Source: Adiantum capillus-veneris
Taxonomy: Eukaryota > Streptophyta > Polypodiopsida > Polypodiales > Pteridaceae
Length of the DNA stretch: 64,000 nucleotides
Direction of reading: 5' to 3'
Assembly (NCBI GenBank): GCA_014529385.2
Contig: CM043952.1
Coordinates: 52,263,119-52,327,118 of the forward strand
The notes under the pieces: model-generated
Database searches by the model: none
What the model was told of the DNA's origin: nothing
What the model saw: the letters and a program-made list of their open reading frames with translations, nothing else
Part shown: positions 10,488 to 20,346 of the stretch, piece after piece
How positions within the stretch are numbered: the first letter of the stretch is position 1
How the letters are laid out: the number at the start of each line of letters is the position of its first letter
Made by a program: the position numbers and the translations under genes

Positions 10488-10936
10488 GTGAGTGAAAGAT
10501 TTTCATGGTCTAATGTATCTCCTATTGTGAAAATGTCGATGGTCTTTGATGCAATTGATACATGTTGTGTTGATCCAGATGCCATGCATTTCGCAAATGC
10601 CATGGATGATGCATTGACTATGCAGATTATTTCTTTACATGAGGATACACATGAAGGAGATCCATGCTTGTCCAAAGAGCTTCAATTGCTAGTATGCCTA
10701 TTATTGGATGTAGTGGTGCACCTTCTATGATGGGTAAGAGAGGTCCCCCTCCAAAGCGTATCAATATTGTGGATCGAGGCCATCGGCCAAAGGTTGATTT
10801 GGTTTTTGATAGAAATGCTGGCCAAGAGACATGTAGCAATTTCCATATTATTGATGCCGTACATGAGAGCAAGCATGCTCCAAATAAGGGATACAAGCTT
10901 GTGAGAAGCAAGTTGTTAAGAATGGTAGACCTTTAG
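10488..10936 (+). pseudogene. Uncharacterised coding-like region with one frame change
   Basis: Two overlapping plus-strand frames, 10488-10730 and 10664-10936, read as if one frameshift near 10680 separates them. The first ends in an acidic stretch (HEDTHEGDPC). The second is basic and Pro-rich (GKRGPPPKRINIVDRGHRPK) followed by a His/Asp-containing region. No known family was recognised. It could be an exon of a host gene or transposon debris; codon-like character is the only support. Confidence 0.25.
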
Positions 10937-11306
10937 ATATGCAAGAGTTAGATGAATCTGGAGATGAGTGTGAATATGAACTTCTAGAAGCATTTTGGTC
11001 AAATTGCAGGGGGTGCTAAAACAAATTGCAGATGAATAGCCTGTTGGATTGTATGGACTCTTGGTCAAAAGAGATCGAGTTTTTGTTGGTGAAGAAACAA
11101 ACAGTAACATATAGTGAAGCGCCTTTATTAAAAAAGGGGTGGTAGTACATCAGCTTTATTTGAATTTATCATGCAGGAGAGGTGATGTCGGCTAATGAAG
11201 GCGGATGCATGATGGGAGGAGAGAACTGTGTAAGCACTTAAGGTGAGGAATGGCAGGCTCACATAGATTGAATGAAAGCGACAATGAGAGGGGGCTGGAG
11301 TGCCTT

Positions 11307-11312
11307 TATAAA
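11307..11312 (+). promoter_or_regulatory. TATA box for the small secreted-protein gene
   Basis: TATAAA in the context CCTTTATAAACG lies 131 bp upstream of the ATG at 11438. A start site near 11340 would place the (GA)n tract in the 5' untranslated region. Confidence 0.55.
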
Positions 11313-11343
11313 CGAGGGGTAGTGGCGTTGTAGCAGCACACAA

Positions 11344-11346
<3 letters not shown>

Positions 11347-11385
<39 letters not shown>
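11347..11385 (+). repeat. (GA)n microsatellite in the putative 5' leader
   Basis: About 19 AG/GA units lie between the TATA box and the ATG of the 135-codon gene. GA/CT repeats in 5' leaders are frequent in plant genes and can bind GAGA-type factors; a regulatory role here is inference. Confidence 0.85.
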
Positions 11386-11386
<1 letters not shown>

Positions 11387-11437
11387 GAGAGCCAATTGCT
11401 AGTCCTGTAGAATATCGATCAGAGAAGAGGAGAGGAT

Positions 11438-11845
11438 ATGGAGGGGGCAAGATCAATGAAGGGGGGGATGTGGGTAGTGCTGGCCATGATTGTGATGAGT
11501 GTGTTGATAGTGGGGGCGAGGGCGGGGAACGCGGTGATAAACGAGTCGGAGACGGCCATCTCAATACAGCAGGCGAGTGTGAACGCGGTGAGCAACAACG
11601 AGAGCACTGTGGTGGTGGCGCAGAATACGACGATGGAGCTGCCAGAGGGCTTTGCGGACGCCAGCGTCATGGTGCGCAATGAGGCCACGGGAGGCGTCTT
11701 CGGGCCCATCAGCCTTAGCCAGGACGATGCCATGCTGGTGCAGTCCAGCTCGTCAGGCTCGGTAACCAATGTGGTGTCCGTCCTGCTGGGCACCGTCGTG
11801 GAGGGCACCCTCACTGCCCTCCGCAAGCTCGTTGACGACCTCTAA
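11438..11845 (+). CDS. Small secreted, Cys-free glycoprotein (135 aa), unknown family
   Basis: Intact 135-codon frame, markedly GC-richer than its surroundings, starting at the first ATG after a TATA box and GA-repeat leader. Residues 11-28 are a hydrophobic core (WVVLAMIVMSVLIVGA), then ARA-G, a good signal peptidase site near residue 29, so the mature protein would be about 106 residues and apoplastic. It has three N-glycosylation sequons (N35 ES, N54 ES, N63 TT), a Ser-rich stretch (103-107) and a Val/Leu-rich amphipathic C-terminal segment (112-129), but no Cys. The C-terminus is charged (RKLVDDL), so a GPI anchor is unlikely. A second Met at residue 7 could also start. I do not recognise the family. 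It is the best host-gene candidate in the window; expression data would settle it. Confidence 0.65.
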   Translation: MEGARSMKGGMWVVLAMIVMSVLIVGARAGNAVINESETAISIQQASVNAVSNNESTVVVAQNTTMELPEGFADASVMVRNEATGGVFGPISLSQDDAMLVQSSSSGSVTNVVSVLLGTVVEGTLTALRKLVDDL

Positions 11846-11859
11846 TCCCTCCGCCGCCG

Positions 11860-11897
<38 letters not shown>
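11860..11897 (+). repeat. Poly-C run of 38 bases just after the stop codon
   Basis: An uninterrupted run of 38 C, preceded by (CCG)n, begins 15 bp after the TAA of the secreted-protein gene, in its probable 3' untranslated region. A run this long is unusual and also prone to assembly length errors. Confidence 0.9.
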
Positions 11898-12221
11898 TTC
11901 TTCCTCTCCCTCTCCCTCTCCCAATGTCCTCCCCGCCGCTGATAAAGACGTTTGTACCTTGTTGATCCGACATACTGCATTTTCCCTCGAGTCAATTCTT
12001 AGTCTTTTCCTTCTTCTTTTATTTTGCTATGACAAATTTTCAGCGCACACGGTGAAGACTCCTTGACATTTTAAAACAAAATGTTGAAAAGCGAGTCTGG
12101 GTGGTTTTTTTAAATGAAGGACCCGAGTATGTGGTCCCAATCTTCGCAGCAGGTCAAATTGATTAGAATCTGCGAAGATGCTGCTGTAGTTTTGAAGGAA
12201 AAGAAGGATAAGGAGCCACGT

Positions 12222-12276
<55 letters not shown>

Positions 12277-12414
12277 CGGCTTGTGTCAAAATGCGCGTGG
12301 ACAGAGGCGGCAGCCATCCGAGGTCCATGCTCTGCAGACGGCAAGCGTGCGACCCTCCAAGCTGAGCACGAGAGGAGATTCAGTGCCAGACGAGGAAGGC
12401 ACGGTTGTGCGTAG

Positions 12415-12463
<49 letters not shown>

Positions 12464-13912
12464 TGCAGGGGGGGATCCCGTCAAACTGTGTACAGGTGGT
12501 GTTGTGGCCATGGAGAGCACGTTTGTGCTTCGTTATGCTTGCATCAACATCTGTGTCGCTTGAATCAAACATTCTATGTGCTGTCACAAATTCGGACTCC
12601 AGCCCACTGAACCCATCTCAATGAAGCACAGCGACTGCTTCTCTGTCCTGACGCAGAGCATCCCACTGTAGCCAGCGCTGAAATAGCCAGGCCTCCTCGT
12701 CTGTGCTCTGACAGATTTGGAGTGCACGTAGAGGACTCGACTGAAAGCACCCAAATGATTGCGCGAGGAAAACACACCCAGCAGGACTTTTCCTTCTAGC
12801 GCAAATTTCGGCGGCGAATGTACCGGGCTAATAAATTAACGCGGGGGCAGTTAGACCCAATATGTCACTTCATTTTAAATCCCAAACTTTGGAATTAGGA
12901 GAGATTCTCCTACAAAACTTAGTGGTTATTCACACAAAGATAGCTGTCTGTGTGTGTGCACGCGCATGCACGTGTGTAAATCGTGGCAACAAGCAACTCT
13001 CTCTCACAACTTGCTCCATCGAATCTAGGAAAGAAGCAAATTATAAGACCCTTCCTTATACGAAGGTAAGGCCTTTCGCTATATATGTGCTGCTCTGATC
13101 CATGCCACAACCAGAGTGCCCTCCTTTTGCTCCTCCTCCTCCTCACCAACTGCTCGACTTGGATGCAAGCTAGGCATATTGCCACATGCACAAATTTTCG
13201 CGGGGTCCCCTACCTCATCTGCATGCACAATGCTCATCCATATTCTGGAATGTGTCTCTCTCTCTCTTTTTTTCATGTGCTTGTTAGAGCTCCACTCTCT
13301 CTCTCTCTCTCTCATGCTCATGTGCCTAGCAGTGTTGTATCTCGTTGTCTCTGTCTCGCTCATGCGCTAATTGACAGATAATTATGGGAGGAGCGCTTTG
13401 CTCACCTACGAAGGGAGTTCAACTACTCGAGGCAAGAGTGATAGTTGAAGGTGAGATTGCTACTCAAGGGCTAAAGTGGAGAGGGAGGGAAGACACCGTA
13501 GGCAAAGGAAGGGGGACTACAAGGGAGGAAGCAAGGGGGTGGGGGGGGGTGTTTTTAACTAATTTCTTGTTTAAAAGGGATCCATTATGTCTCCCCAATC
13601 TTCAAAAAATAACAAGTGAAAGGGTCACGGTGGCCTTCTAAAAAACAATAGGAAAGTGATAAAATCATTAGGTTGAGTTCAACTCCTAGTAAAGGGAAGA
13701 AAAACTAGTGAAATATGTGAGATAAAAAATCGTGAAAATTTTAAGTTTCTGTTGGAATTTCTGGCTTGCTTCTTTGTGAGAAAAAAACTCGGCCTACCAC
13801 AGCTTAATAAAAGAGACTTTCCCAAATGTTGACTTGAATTAAGTTATAGAATGCAAGAAAGTCAAGCCATGTGAGGCAGTGGAACGAAATGTAAAATAAA
13901 AAAAACTCATCA
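11898..13912. other. Non-coding region rich in microsatellites
   Basis: Contains (GA)n at about 12224-12268, (CT)n followed by (GT)n at about 12417-12465, (CT)n tracts at 13255-13312 and a G run near 13540. All long frames here are generated by these repeats. No protein domain was recognised. The first few hundred bases probably include the 3' end of the secreted-protein transcript. Confidence 0.6.
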
Positions 13913-13913
13913 A

Positions 13914-13970
13914 AGTATATATATATATATATATGTGTGTGTGTGAATATATATATATATATATATATAT
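13914..13970. repeat. (AT)n-(GT)n-(AT)n microsatellite
   Basis: Two AT tracts flank a short GT tract, giving a self-complementary region. Confidence 0.9.
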
Positions 13971-14339
13971 CATTACAACACGTTGCGCAGAAATCGACGC
14001 AAGTATCGATGAAATAGTTAGTTTTAAAACTAAAAAGCGTTGAAATAGGCCTTGGAAGAGACGCCGGTTTCATAACGTTGGAATGACCATCGATATACAT
14101 GACGTCGGAACAGGCTTCCAAGTAACCGTCGGAATGCACTATGAAATAAGCATCGATATTTCTATAGCATATTACGACGCTGAATTAGAAATTGGTATCG
14201 ACGCTCATACCATACTCTGTACCAATGACCAAGCCTGCGAATTTTCTTTGGGCATAAAGGGCTGGGAACTGATGCTACATGTACTGTAGCAAAAGAAAAT
14301 AGCCCTCTCTGCCTAAAAAAATTAGCAAAATTGTAAGAA

Positions 14340-14700
14340 TAACATAATCACAAAATCAAAAGCTTGATCATGGCATAACAACATAATTATAACCATAATT
14401 AAAACATGAGTCGAAAATTGTAAAACCATAAACATAACTTGTTTGTCATATCATAACCATTACCATAACTTGTTTGTCATACCATAACCATAACAGCCAT
14501 ACCATCATTGCACAACCAAAACCATCATTGCACAATCATAACCATAACCATAACCACAACCATCACATGATTGTTATACCATCATAGCAAAACCATAATC
14601 ATCACATGATTGCCATACCATCATTCCACAACCATAACCATAACCATAACCATCACATGGTTACCATACCATCATAGCAAAACCATAACCTTAAGTTGAC
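14340..14700. repeat. Minisatellite of ccataa/accata hexamers and longer units
   Basis: Repeated accataaccata hexamers are embedded in a higher-order unit of about 65-75 bp carrying catcacatga, ttgccataccatcat and agcaaaaccata. About four to five units are seen, with internal variation. Confidence 0.8.
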
Positions 14701-14702
14701 TC

Positions 14703-16603
14703 TCAAACCTTAACCATAACATTTGTGCCATACTGAATAGTAACTTTAATTTTGAGTTCTATGGATGAATATCTGACGAGCATTGCTGTTAAATTGTTGA
14801 TTATTCGTTCAAAAATCTTTGTATGCCATATGAAGAATCCATTGTAAAAAGCTTCTTTGAATGCCAACATATTGCTTGATAGCAAGAATATGCATCTGGC
14901 ATAGAAGCTGTAAAGGACTTCTTCTGAAGGTTGGCCACTTAAATCATAGCATAAGCCTTGGTTACATTCTAAAAAGGACATCCATGTGGCTCCTGCTTGT
15001 TCAGGCTCATGAAGAACTTGGACACATGTGAGCAGCATTCTGCAAATTTTAAATATCATTGCACAAGAGAGGTCACAGAGGCTCTTGAAGAAGTTCATGG
15101 CGCACGCTAGGGTTTTCACCATGTATTCCTCATTTATCGATCCTTGCTTTGGAGCTGGCAGTTTTGGGTAGTTAAGCCAAGTTGGCCTTTTCTTCTTTAG
15201 TGTTTCATGTGCTTTCCATGTCCTTACCTTTGATACAGGACATAATGTTAGGTTTTTTTGGATGGATGTCGGTGCCCTTGTAAACAGTATCAGATACCTT
15301 GAGTTTTTGTTGAGCCAATTCTTCCTCCATGTAGGGTGGAGAGCATCTGACCCCTCTTCTTGCATATCATTGTAGAGTCTTTCTTTTACTTGCAATAGCT
15401 CCACCTCTATCGAAGGATAAGGATATGACTATTGATGCCACTGAGAATTGGTTTGATTGGGAGTGAGCTGAGTTACATTGACGGAGTGAAGGAATCTCAA
15501 TTCCCAACCCATACCCGCTTTCCATTTAGCATCCACTTCATGAAAAATCTACTCTTTAAGTGCAACTTCTTCAGCTTTAGAGAGTTGGACCATTGGCACT
15601 TGTTCCTCCTCTATGATTGGTACCTGGAATTGAGAACTTTCTATCTGTCTTTTAGTTGGTTGTGTTTCTATTTTTGCAAAGGAGATTGATGGTATCTCTA
15701 GATTTGGCTCTTCAAATGTACTTGCCTCCTCTTGAGTGTCCAGACTTCCTTCTCTCAGCAGCAACTAATTGGATTTCTTTAATTCCTCTATCTCTTTAAT
15801 AAACTGCTCTTCCCTTTGCATACGCCTTAGGGCAAGGTTTCTTCTTTGTTCTTGCTCCAGCTTCAACTCAAGCTCAAAGTCTTTGTTCCTCTTTTCTAAA
15901 GTCTCGTACACTTCAACAGTCCCCTTGAGTGAAGCTACTCTTGGGTTTTCCCTTATTTTCTTTAGAAATGCCGCTTGGTCATTGATTCTCTGCTTTGAGT
16001 ATCGCAAAGATACATTTGCTACATTCAACTGTACCTGGGGCTTTTGTACTAACAAAGTAGTGCTCATGAGTTCATGTGTTACTTTAGTCAGTTGTTGGTC
16101 TTTGCGTTTACAAGCATCTGATAACTTTGTGAGAAGCTCCCCTAATTCTTCCATTTCCTTTTGTTGCTTTTCCTTGACGCTTTGGTGTTTTTCTACCTCG
16201 TTCTTGAGCTCTTTGATTTGGCCTTGAAGATTTTCAATGATATTCATCCTGTCTTCAAGCTCGCCTTGGAGATTCAAGTTCTTAAGCTTTAGCATTGCGG
16301 CTAAGAGCTGTTGTTTGCATTCTCTCCATCATTAGTTAAATATGCTGTGCATATTCCTTAACTTGGATGATAACTTCATCCGTTGTTTTCCACTCTTTGA
16401 ATTCTATTTGAGGCTCTTTAGAAGGTCCAGCCTCCTCTTTGTTTGTTTCCTTGGACTGTTCTTGATTGTCTTCCTCCTCTTTTTTCTCATCTCCTTAATT
16501 TTATTTCTCCACCTTCATGTGATTTGTGAGTTGATGAAGGGCTTTGACTAGGAAAAGGTTGATCTTCTTGTTCGGTATTGGGTGAGGGTGGTCGTGGAGA
16601 CAT
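14703..16603 (-). pseudogene. Decayed coiled-coil protein gene
   Basis: A minus-strand coding region starting at an ATG (16603-16601) with an acidic, Ser/Pro-rich N-terminus. After two frame changes between about 16500 and 16295 it enters one frame that stays open to 14703 except for TAG codons at 15767-15765, 15551-15549 and near 15430. Residues encoded by 16295-15770 form a long coiled coil rich in Lys, Glu, Gln and Leu (for example KNEVEKHQSVKEKQQKEMEE). The C-terminal 230 residues (15404-14703) contain Trp/Cys-rich segments with no recognised domain. All three stops fit CAG or TGG changed to TAG. Family unknown. Copia element F starts 50 bp upstream of the ATG, on the other strand. Confidence 0.5.
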
Positions 16604-16655
16604 CTCTCTCTGTTTCTGCTGTGGTTCATTTGGTTTCCCATTTCTACTTGCTATG

Positions 16656-16951
16656 GTTAAGTATGGAGCCCGATTTACCCCTTGTAATTTTTTTTAAAAA
16701 AATGCACATTTGTAAGGCCCCCGTTATGAGAAGAAACCATCGTTCATGAAGAAAAATAATTCTCCGAAAACCAAAATTGACATGGCTAGTCTCGAGACTG
16801 GCTTCACGGGAATATTATGGTCAAAAGTGGTCGAAAAACGACCGATCGGTTGGCAGATGGTCAATGGACGATGGTCAAAAGTCAATGGCCGATGGGTGGT
16901 TGCTGAATTCAATGGCCAGTGGCCGATTTCAAGATGGACTTGTCTTCTCAA
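16656..16951 (+). mobile_element. Truncated 5' LTR of Ty1/copia element F
   Basis: Matches the start of the 3' copy at 18391 (gttaagtatggag..., gatttaccccttgtaattttt, aatgcacattt, cttctcaa). Similarity stops near 16951, where the sequence passes straight into reverse transcriptase. A deletion has therefore removed the rest of the LTR, gag, protease, integrase and the start of RT. Confidence 0.75.
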
Positions 16952-16959
16952 CTCATTAC

Positions 16960-18329
16960 ATTGCAACCAAACATGGGAGTTGGTTGTGTTGCCTGAAGGT
17001 AAGCGAGCACTTCATAACAAATGGGTGTACAAGCTCAAGGAAGAAGGCGGTGGGAAGAAAAGGCTTGTGTTAAGCCGTATGGCTGCTCATGATTTAAATC
17101 TCGAGCAAATGGATGTAAATACGGCATTCCCTCATAGTGACTTAGAGGAGGAAATTTACATGCTTCAACCAAAGGGGTATGAAGTAAGGGGTAAGGAGAA
17201 AATGGTTTGGAGATTAAAGAAGAGATTGTATGGTTTAAAGTAAGCATCAAGACAATGGTACTTGAAGTTGAATCAATGGATGCTAGACCATGGGTTCAAA
17301 AGATGCAACTCAGATCATTGTGTCTACACAAAGAATTTGCAGGGAGATGGTAAGTTCATTATCATGATGTTGTATAATGATGACATGCTGATTGCAAGTG
17401 CTAACATGCAGGACATCAAAGACCTAAAAGAGGAGCTGTCTAAATCTTTTTCAATGAAAGATTTAGGTGTTGCAAAGAGGATACTTGGTATGAAGATATC
17501 AAGGGACAGGACGAAGAAGACAATAAAGCAATCTCAAGTGGATTACATCAAGAAGGTACTAGAAAGTTTTGCAATGAAGAATACGGTCTCTACGCCTTTG
17601 GCTGGCCAGTTTAAACTAACCAATGATATGTGTTCAAAGACAGAAGTGGAGATAGCCTATATGGATAAAGTTCCATATGCTGCAACGGTAGATTCTCTTA
17701 TGTATGCTATGGTCTGGACAAGGTCAAACATTGTACATGTAGTGGGAGTTGTAAGTAGGTTCATGGACAACCCAAGTAAAGAGCACTGGCAAGCTGCGAA
17801 GTGGATACTTAGGTATCTGAAAGGGACAACAAAAAATCCTTTGTATTTTGGAGGAACTAATATTTTTCTTCAAGGGTATGCTGATGCAGATATGGCAGGT
17901 GAAAAAGATACTCAAAGGAGCACTACTTTCTATGTCTTCATGGCTAAAGGCACAATAGTAAGCTTGGCTTCAAAGTTGTAGAAAGTGGTCTCACTTTCTA
18001 CCACGGAAGCAGAGTATGTAGCAATGATAGAGGCAAGCAAAGAAATTATGTGGCTTCATAGATTCTTAGAAGAGCTTGGATTCAAACAAGACAATTGTAT
18101 CTTGTACAGTGATAGCCAAAGCGCTATCCATATTGCAAAGAACTCAGCCTTTTATTCAAGGACAAAGCACATTGAGGTGAGATATCACTTCATATGCACA
18201 CTTTTGGAAGCGGGACATCTAAAGCTAGGAAAGGCGCATACAAGTGAAAATCTTGCAGACATGTTTACAAAGGTGGTCAACAAGGAGAAGTTGAGCTTTT
18301 TCTCATCTTCAACCAACATTCAAGGATAA
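16960..18329 (+). pseudogene. Ty1/copia reverse transcriptase-RNase H remnant (element F)
   Basis: Copia pol C-terminus. It begins at WELVVLPEGK, a late N-terminal RT motif, then MDVNTAFPHSDLEEEIYM and the active-site box LYNDDMLIAS, where the usual YVDD has become YNDD. The connection domain and RNase H follow (AEYVAMIEASKE, SDSQSAIHIAKN, KHIEVRYHFI, LADMFTK). Two stops, at 17241-17243 (TAA for CAA) and 17979-17981 (TAG for CAG), interrupt one otherwise continuous frame. It is inactive because its 5' half is deleted. Confidence 0.9.
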
Positions 18330-18374
18330 GAAGCCAAGATGGAAATCAATCACTGGTTTGGTTTGAATATCAAT

Positions 18375-18390
18375 CTCCAAATGGGAGATC
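18375..18390 (+). promoter_or_regulatory. Polypurine tract of element F
   Basis: CTCCAAATGGGAGATC directly precedes the 3' LTR. A near-identical CTCCAAGTGGGAGAT motif is the standard copia PPT region in plants. Confidence 0.75.
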
Positions 18391-18840
18391 GTTAAGTATG
18401 GAGACTGATTTACCCCTTGTAATTTTTTGTGTTAAAAATGCACATTTGAAAGGCCTCCGTTAAGAGGAGAGGCCATCGTGCATGAAGAAAAATCACTCGT
18501 TGGAAACCAAAAGTTTCACAGTCAATCTCAACAAAATTTTCACGCCGGAATATTTCTTTTTGTCGGAATTTTATGGTCAGACGGGCGGCTGGAAAGTGGT
18601 CAGAAAACCGTCAATCGTTTGGCCAATTGGCTAGTGGGGCCGGTGGTCGAAATTCAATGGCCGGTGGCGGATTTCAAAGGCAGAATTATCTTCTCAAGGG
18701 ATGCCACACATGGGCGGATTGGAGGGTCCAATTTGGACTTATCAACACAAGGGCGGTTACACACGGTGATAGACCGCTTTTGGTGTGTACAAAGTAGCGT
18801 TTATATGCATGGTCATATATACAAAAATATGTAAATATAT
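18391..18840 (+). mobile_element. 3' LTR of copia element F (right end unresolved)
   Basis: Starts with the same gttaagtatggag as the 5' fragment and continues past the point where that copy is truncated. With no second full copy the 3' end cannot be fixed; 18840 is a minimum-style estimate. Confidence 0.55.
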
Positions 18841-19979
18841 GAATTTGGGAGCTTTGCAAACTGGTTTCAAGTTCAAAAAAGATGCAACGTGTACACATTG
18901 TGAATAGGCAGGTTCACATGCTAACAGTCGGACACATGTACATGCCTGGATAGGGTATCGGGGCCTTGGATATGGTTCTAGGTGGCTTATTTTGAATCTA
19001 GAGAATGTTTTTGAGCTTTCTAGAATGTAAATAATACAAGCGACAAGTATGGGTACTCTCATCCCGTTCGAGAAGTTTGTGACATGCAGTAACTGTCTAT
19101 TTATGGTGCCTGATCTGTGGTGATGCGTGCACCTCCCTAGAAGCGGTAAAAAATAGAATGTGGGGATGTGGCAAAGTGATTTGGGTATCAAGGATCAAGC
19201 GTACAAAATTTGGTGAGTTTTGGAGTTTGTTTGGGGTTTTTTCCACGAAAAAACACCCGCCTTGGGTCAAAACTGGCCAAAACAGGGTCAAAAAAGGACA
19301 AAAATGGTGTGAAAAGGCTTCAATTTTCTAGATTAGTGACTCTGCCGTGAGTGCTTGGGCTGAAGGAGAATTTTGAAAGCCAAGTCTTGGCACTTTCACC
19401 TCTCTGTGTGGGCATGGAAGCAGGGTTCCTACAAGTGGTCTAGTGCAGTCCCGTAGCGTTTGCATCCTGTTTTCAAGTGTGTGGAGGAGTGAATGAGATC
19501 TTTCTCTTTTACTTGGGAGAGTCTATGGAATTTCTAAGGTTTCCATGGATGTGTGTGTGTGAGGAATTGAGGGAAGAAGGTGCGGCTTTCTGCAAGACTA
19601 TGTGACCCTGTATTGGTGCCATTAGGGTTGGCGCTACTACAAAGAGTCCAACAGACTGGAGTTTGGTGAAGGATTTGCTATGGTTTGAGAGTGGCCTTTT
19701 GTGTCTGGAGTTTTTGACTTTGTGATGGTTTTTCTTGTATATTTTGGTCACCATCAAGTGTGATTTCAAGTGTTGATAAACTCGACTCACCTTGTAGTGT
19801 TTGTGGGCAGACAAGGGCATGTAGGTCGAGGCGTTTCGAGTTTGAATCAAGCTTGTGGGTAGTGTTTTTATTGATCTCTTGAGTGGTGGTGTGTGTGGGT
19901 TTGAATTTAAGCAAATTCCTTGTGGTGTGTTGAGTTGTCTGGGTGTGTGAGTGTGCACACGACGTCTTTTGCTCCATCA
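18841..19979. other. Tail of F LTR and 5' LTR of gypsy element A, junction unresolved
   Basis: No gene. The right edge is fixed by the LTR end TCCATCA (ending 19979), four bases before the PBS of element A. The left boundary of A's LTR is unknown because A's 3' LTR is missing from the window. Confidence 0.5.
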
Positions 19980-19983
19980 TCTT

Positions 19984-20001
19984 TGGCGATCCCGCTGGGG
20001 A
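19984..20001 (+). promoter_or_regulatory. Primer-binding site of element A
   Basis: TGGCGATCCCGCTGGGGA begins with the TGG complementary to tRNA CCA and lies 4 bp after an LTR ending in CA. The primer tRNA identity was not determined. Confidence 0.65.
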
Positions 20002-20088
20002 GCGAAATTGAGCCGATTGTACACCCAGGTGAAGCGGTTTTGCTGTGAAGTTCGAGCTTCATTGAAGAAAAGTGGTGGTTTGGTTGAG

Positions 20089-20346
20089 ATGCAAGACTTC
20101 AACTTTTGTGGAGTTACGCAACGGAGAAGAAAATCTGAAGAGATGGCTTATAGTCGGCCAGTGTTCACAGGGAAGGAGGATGTGAAGGATTGGATTGCGG
20201 ACTCGAGTGGCATACGCTTGATATGCACATTGTGAATGATGAAGCAAAGCTTCATGTGTTTCCTCTTGCGCTCAAAGGAGAAGCTCAGGAGTGGTTTGAA
20301 GGTTTAGAGGAAGACAAAAAGCAAACATGAGAGCCGGTGAAGCTGG
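20089..20346 (+). pseudogene. Element A gag, N-terminal part
   Basis: Starts at the ATG at 20089. VFTGKEDVKDW and, after a frame change near 20210, LALKGEAQEWFEGLEED are typical of the Retrotrans_gag capsid-like domain. The frame is cut at 20346 by D1 and resumes at 27063. A TGA near 20328 is probably a mutated Trp codon. Confidence 0.75.

Noticed and set aside
12110-12587. Ser/Leu and Arg/Glu repeat frames around GA/CT tracts
   Set aside because: Direct translations of microsatellites in several frames; not coding.
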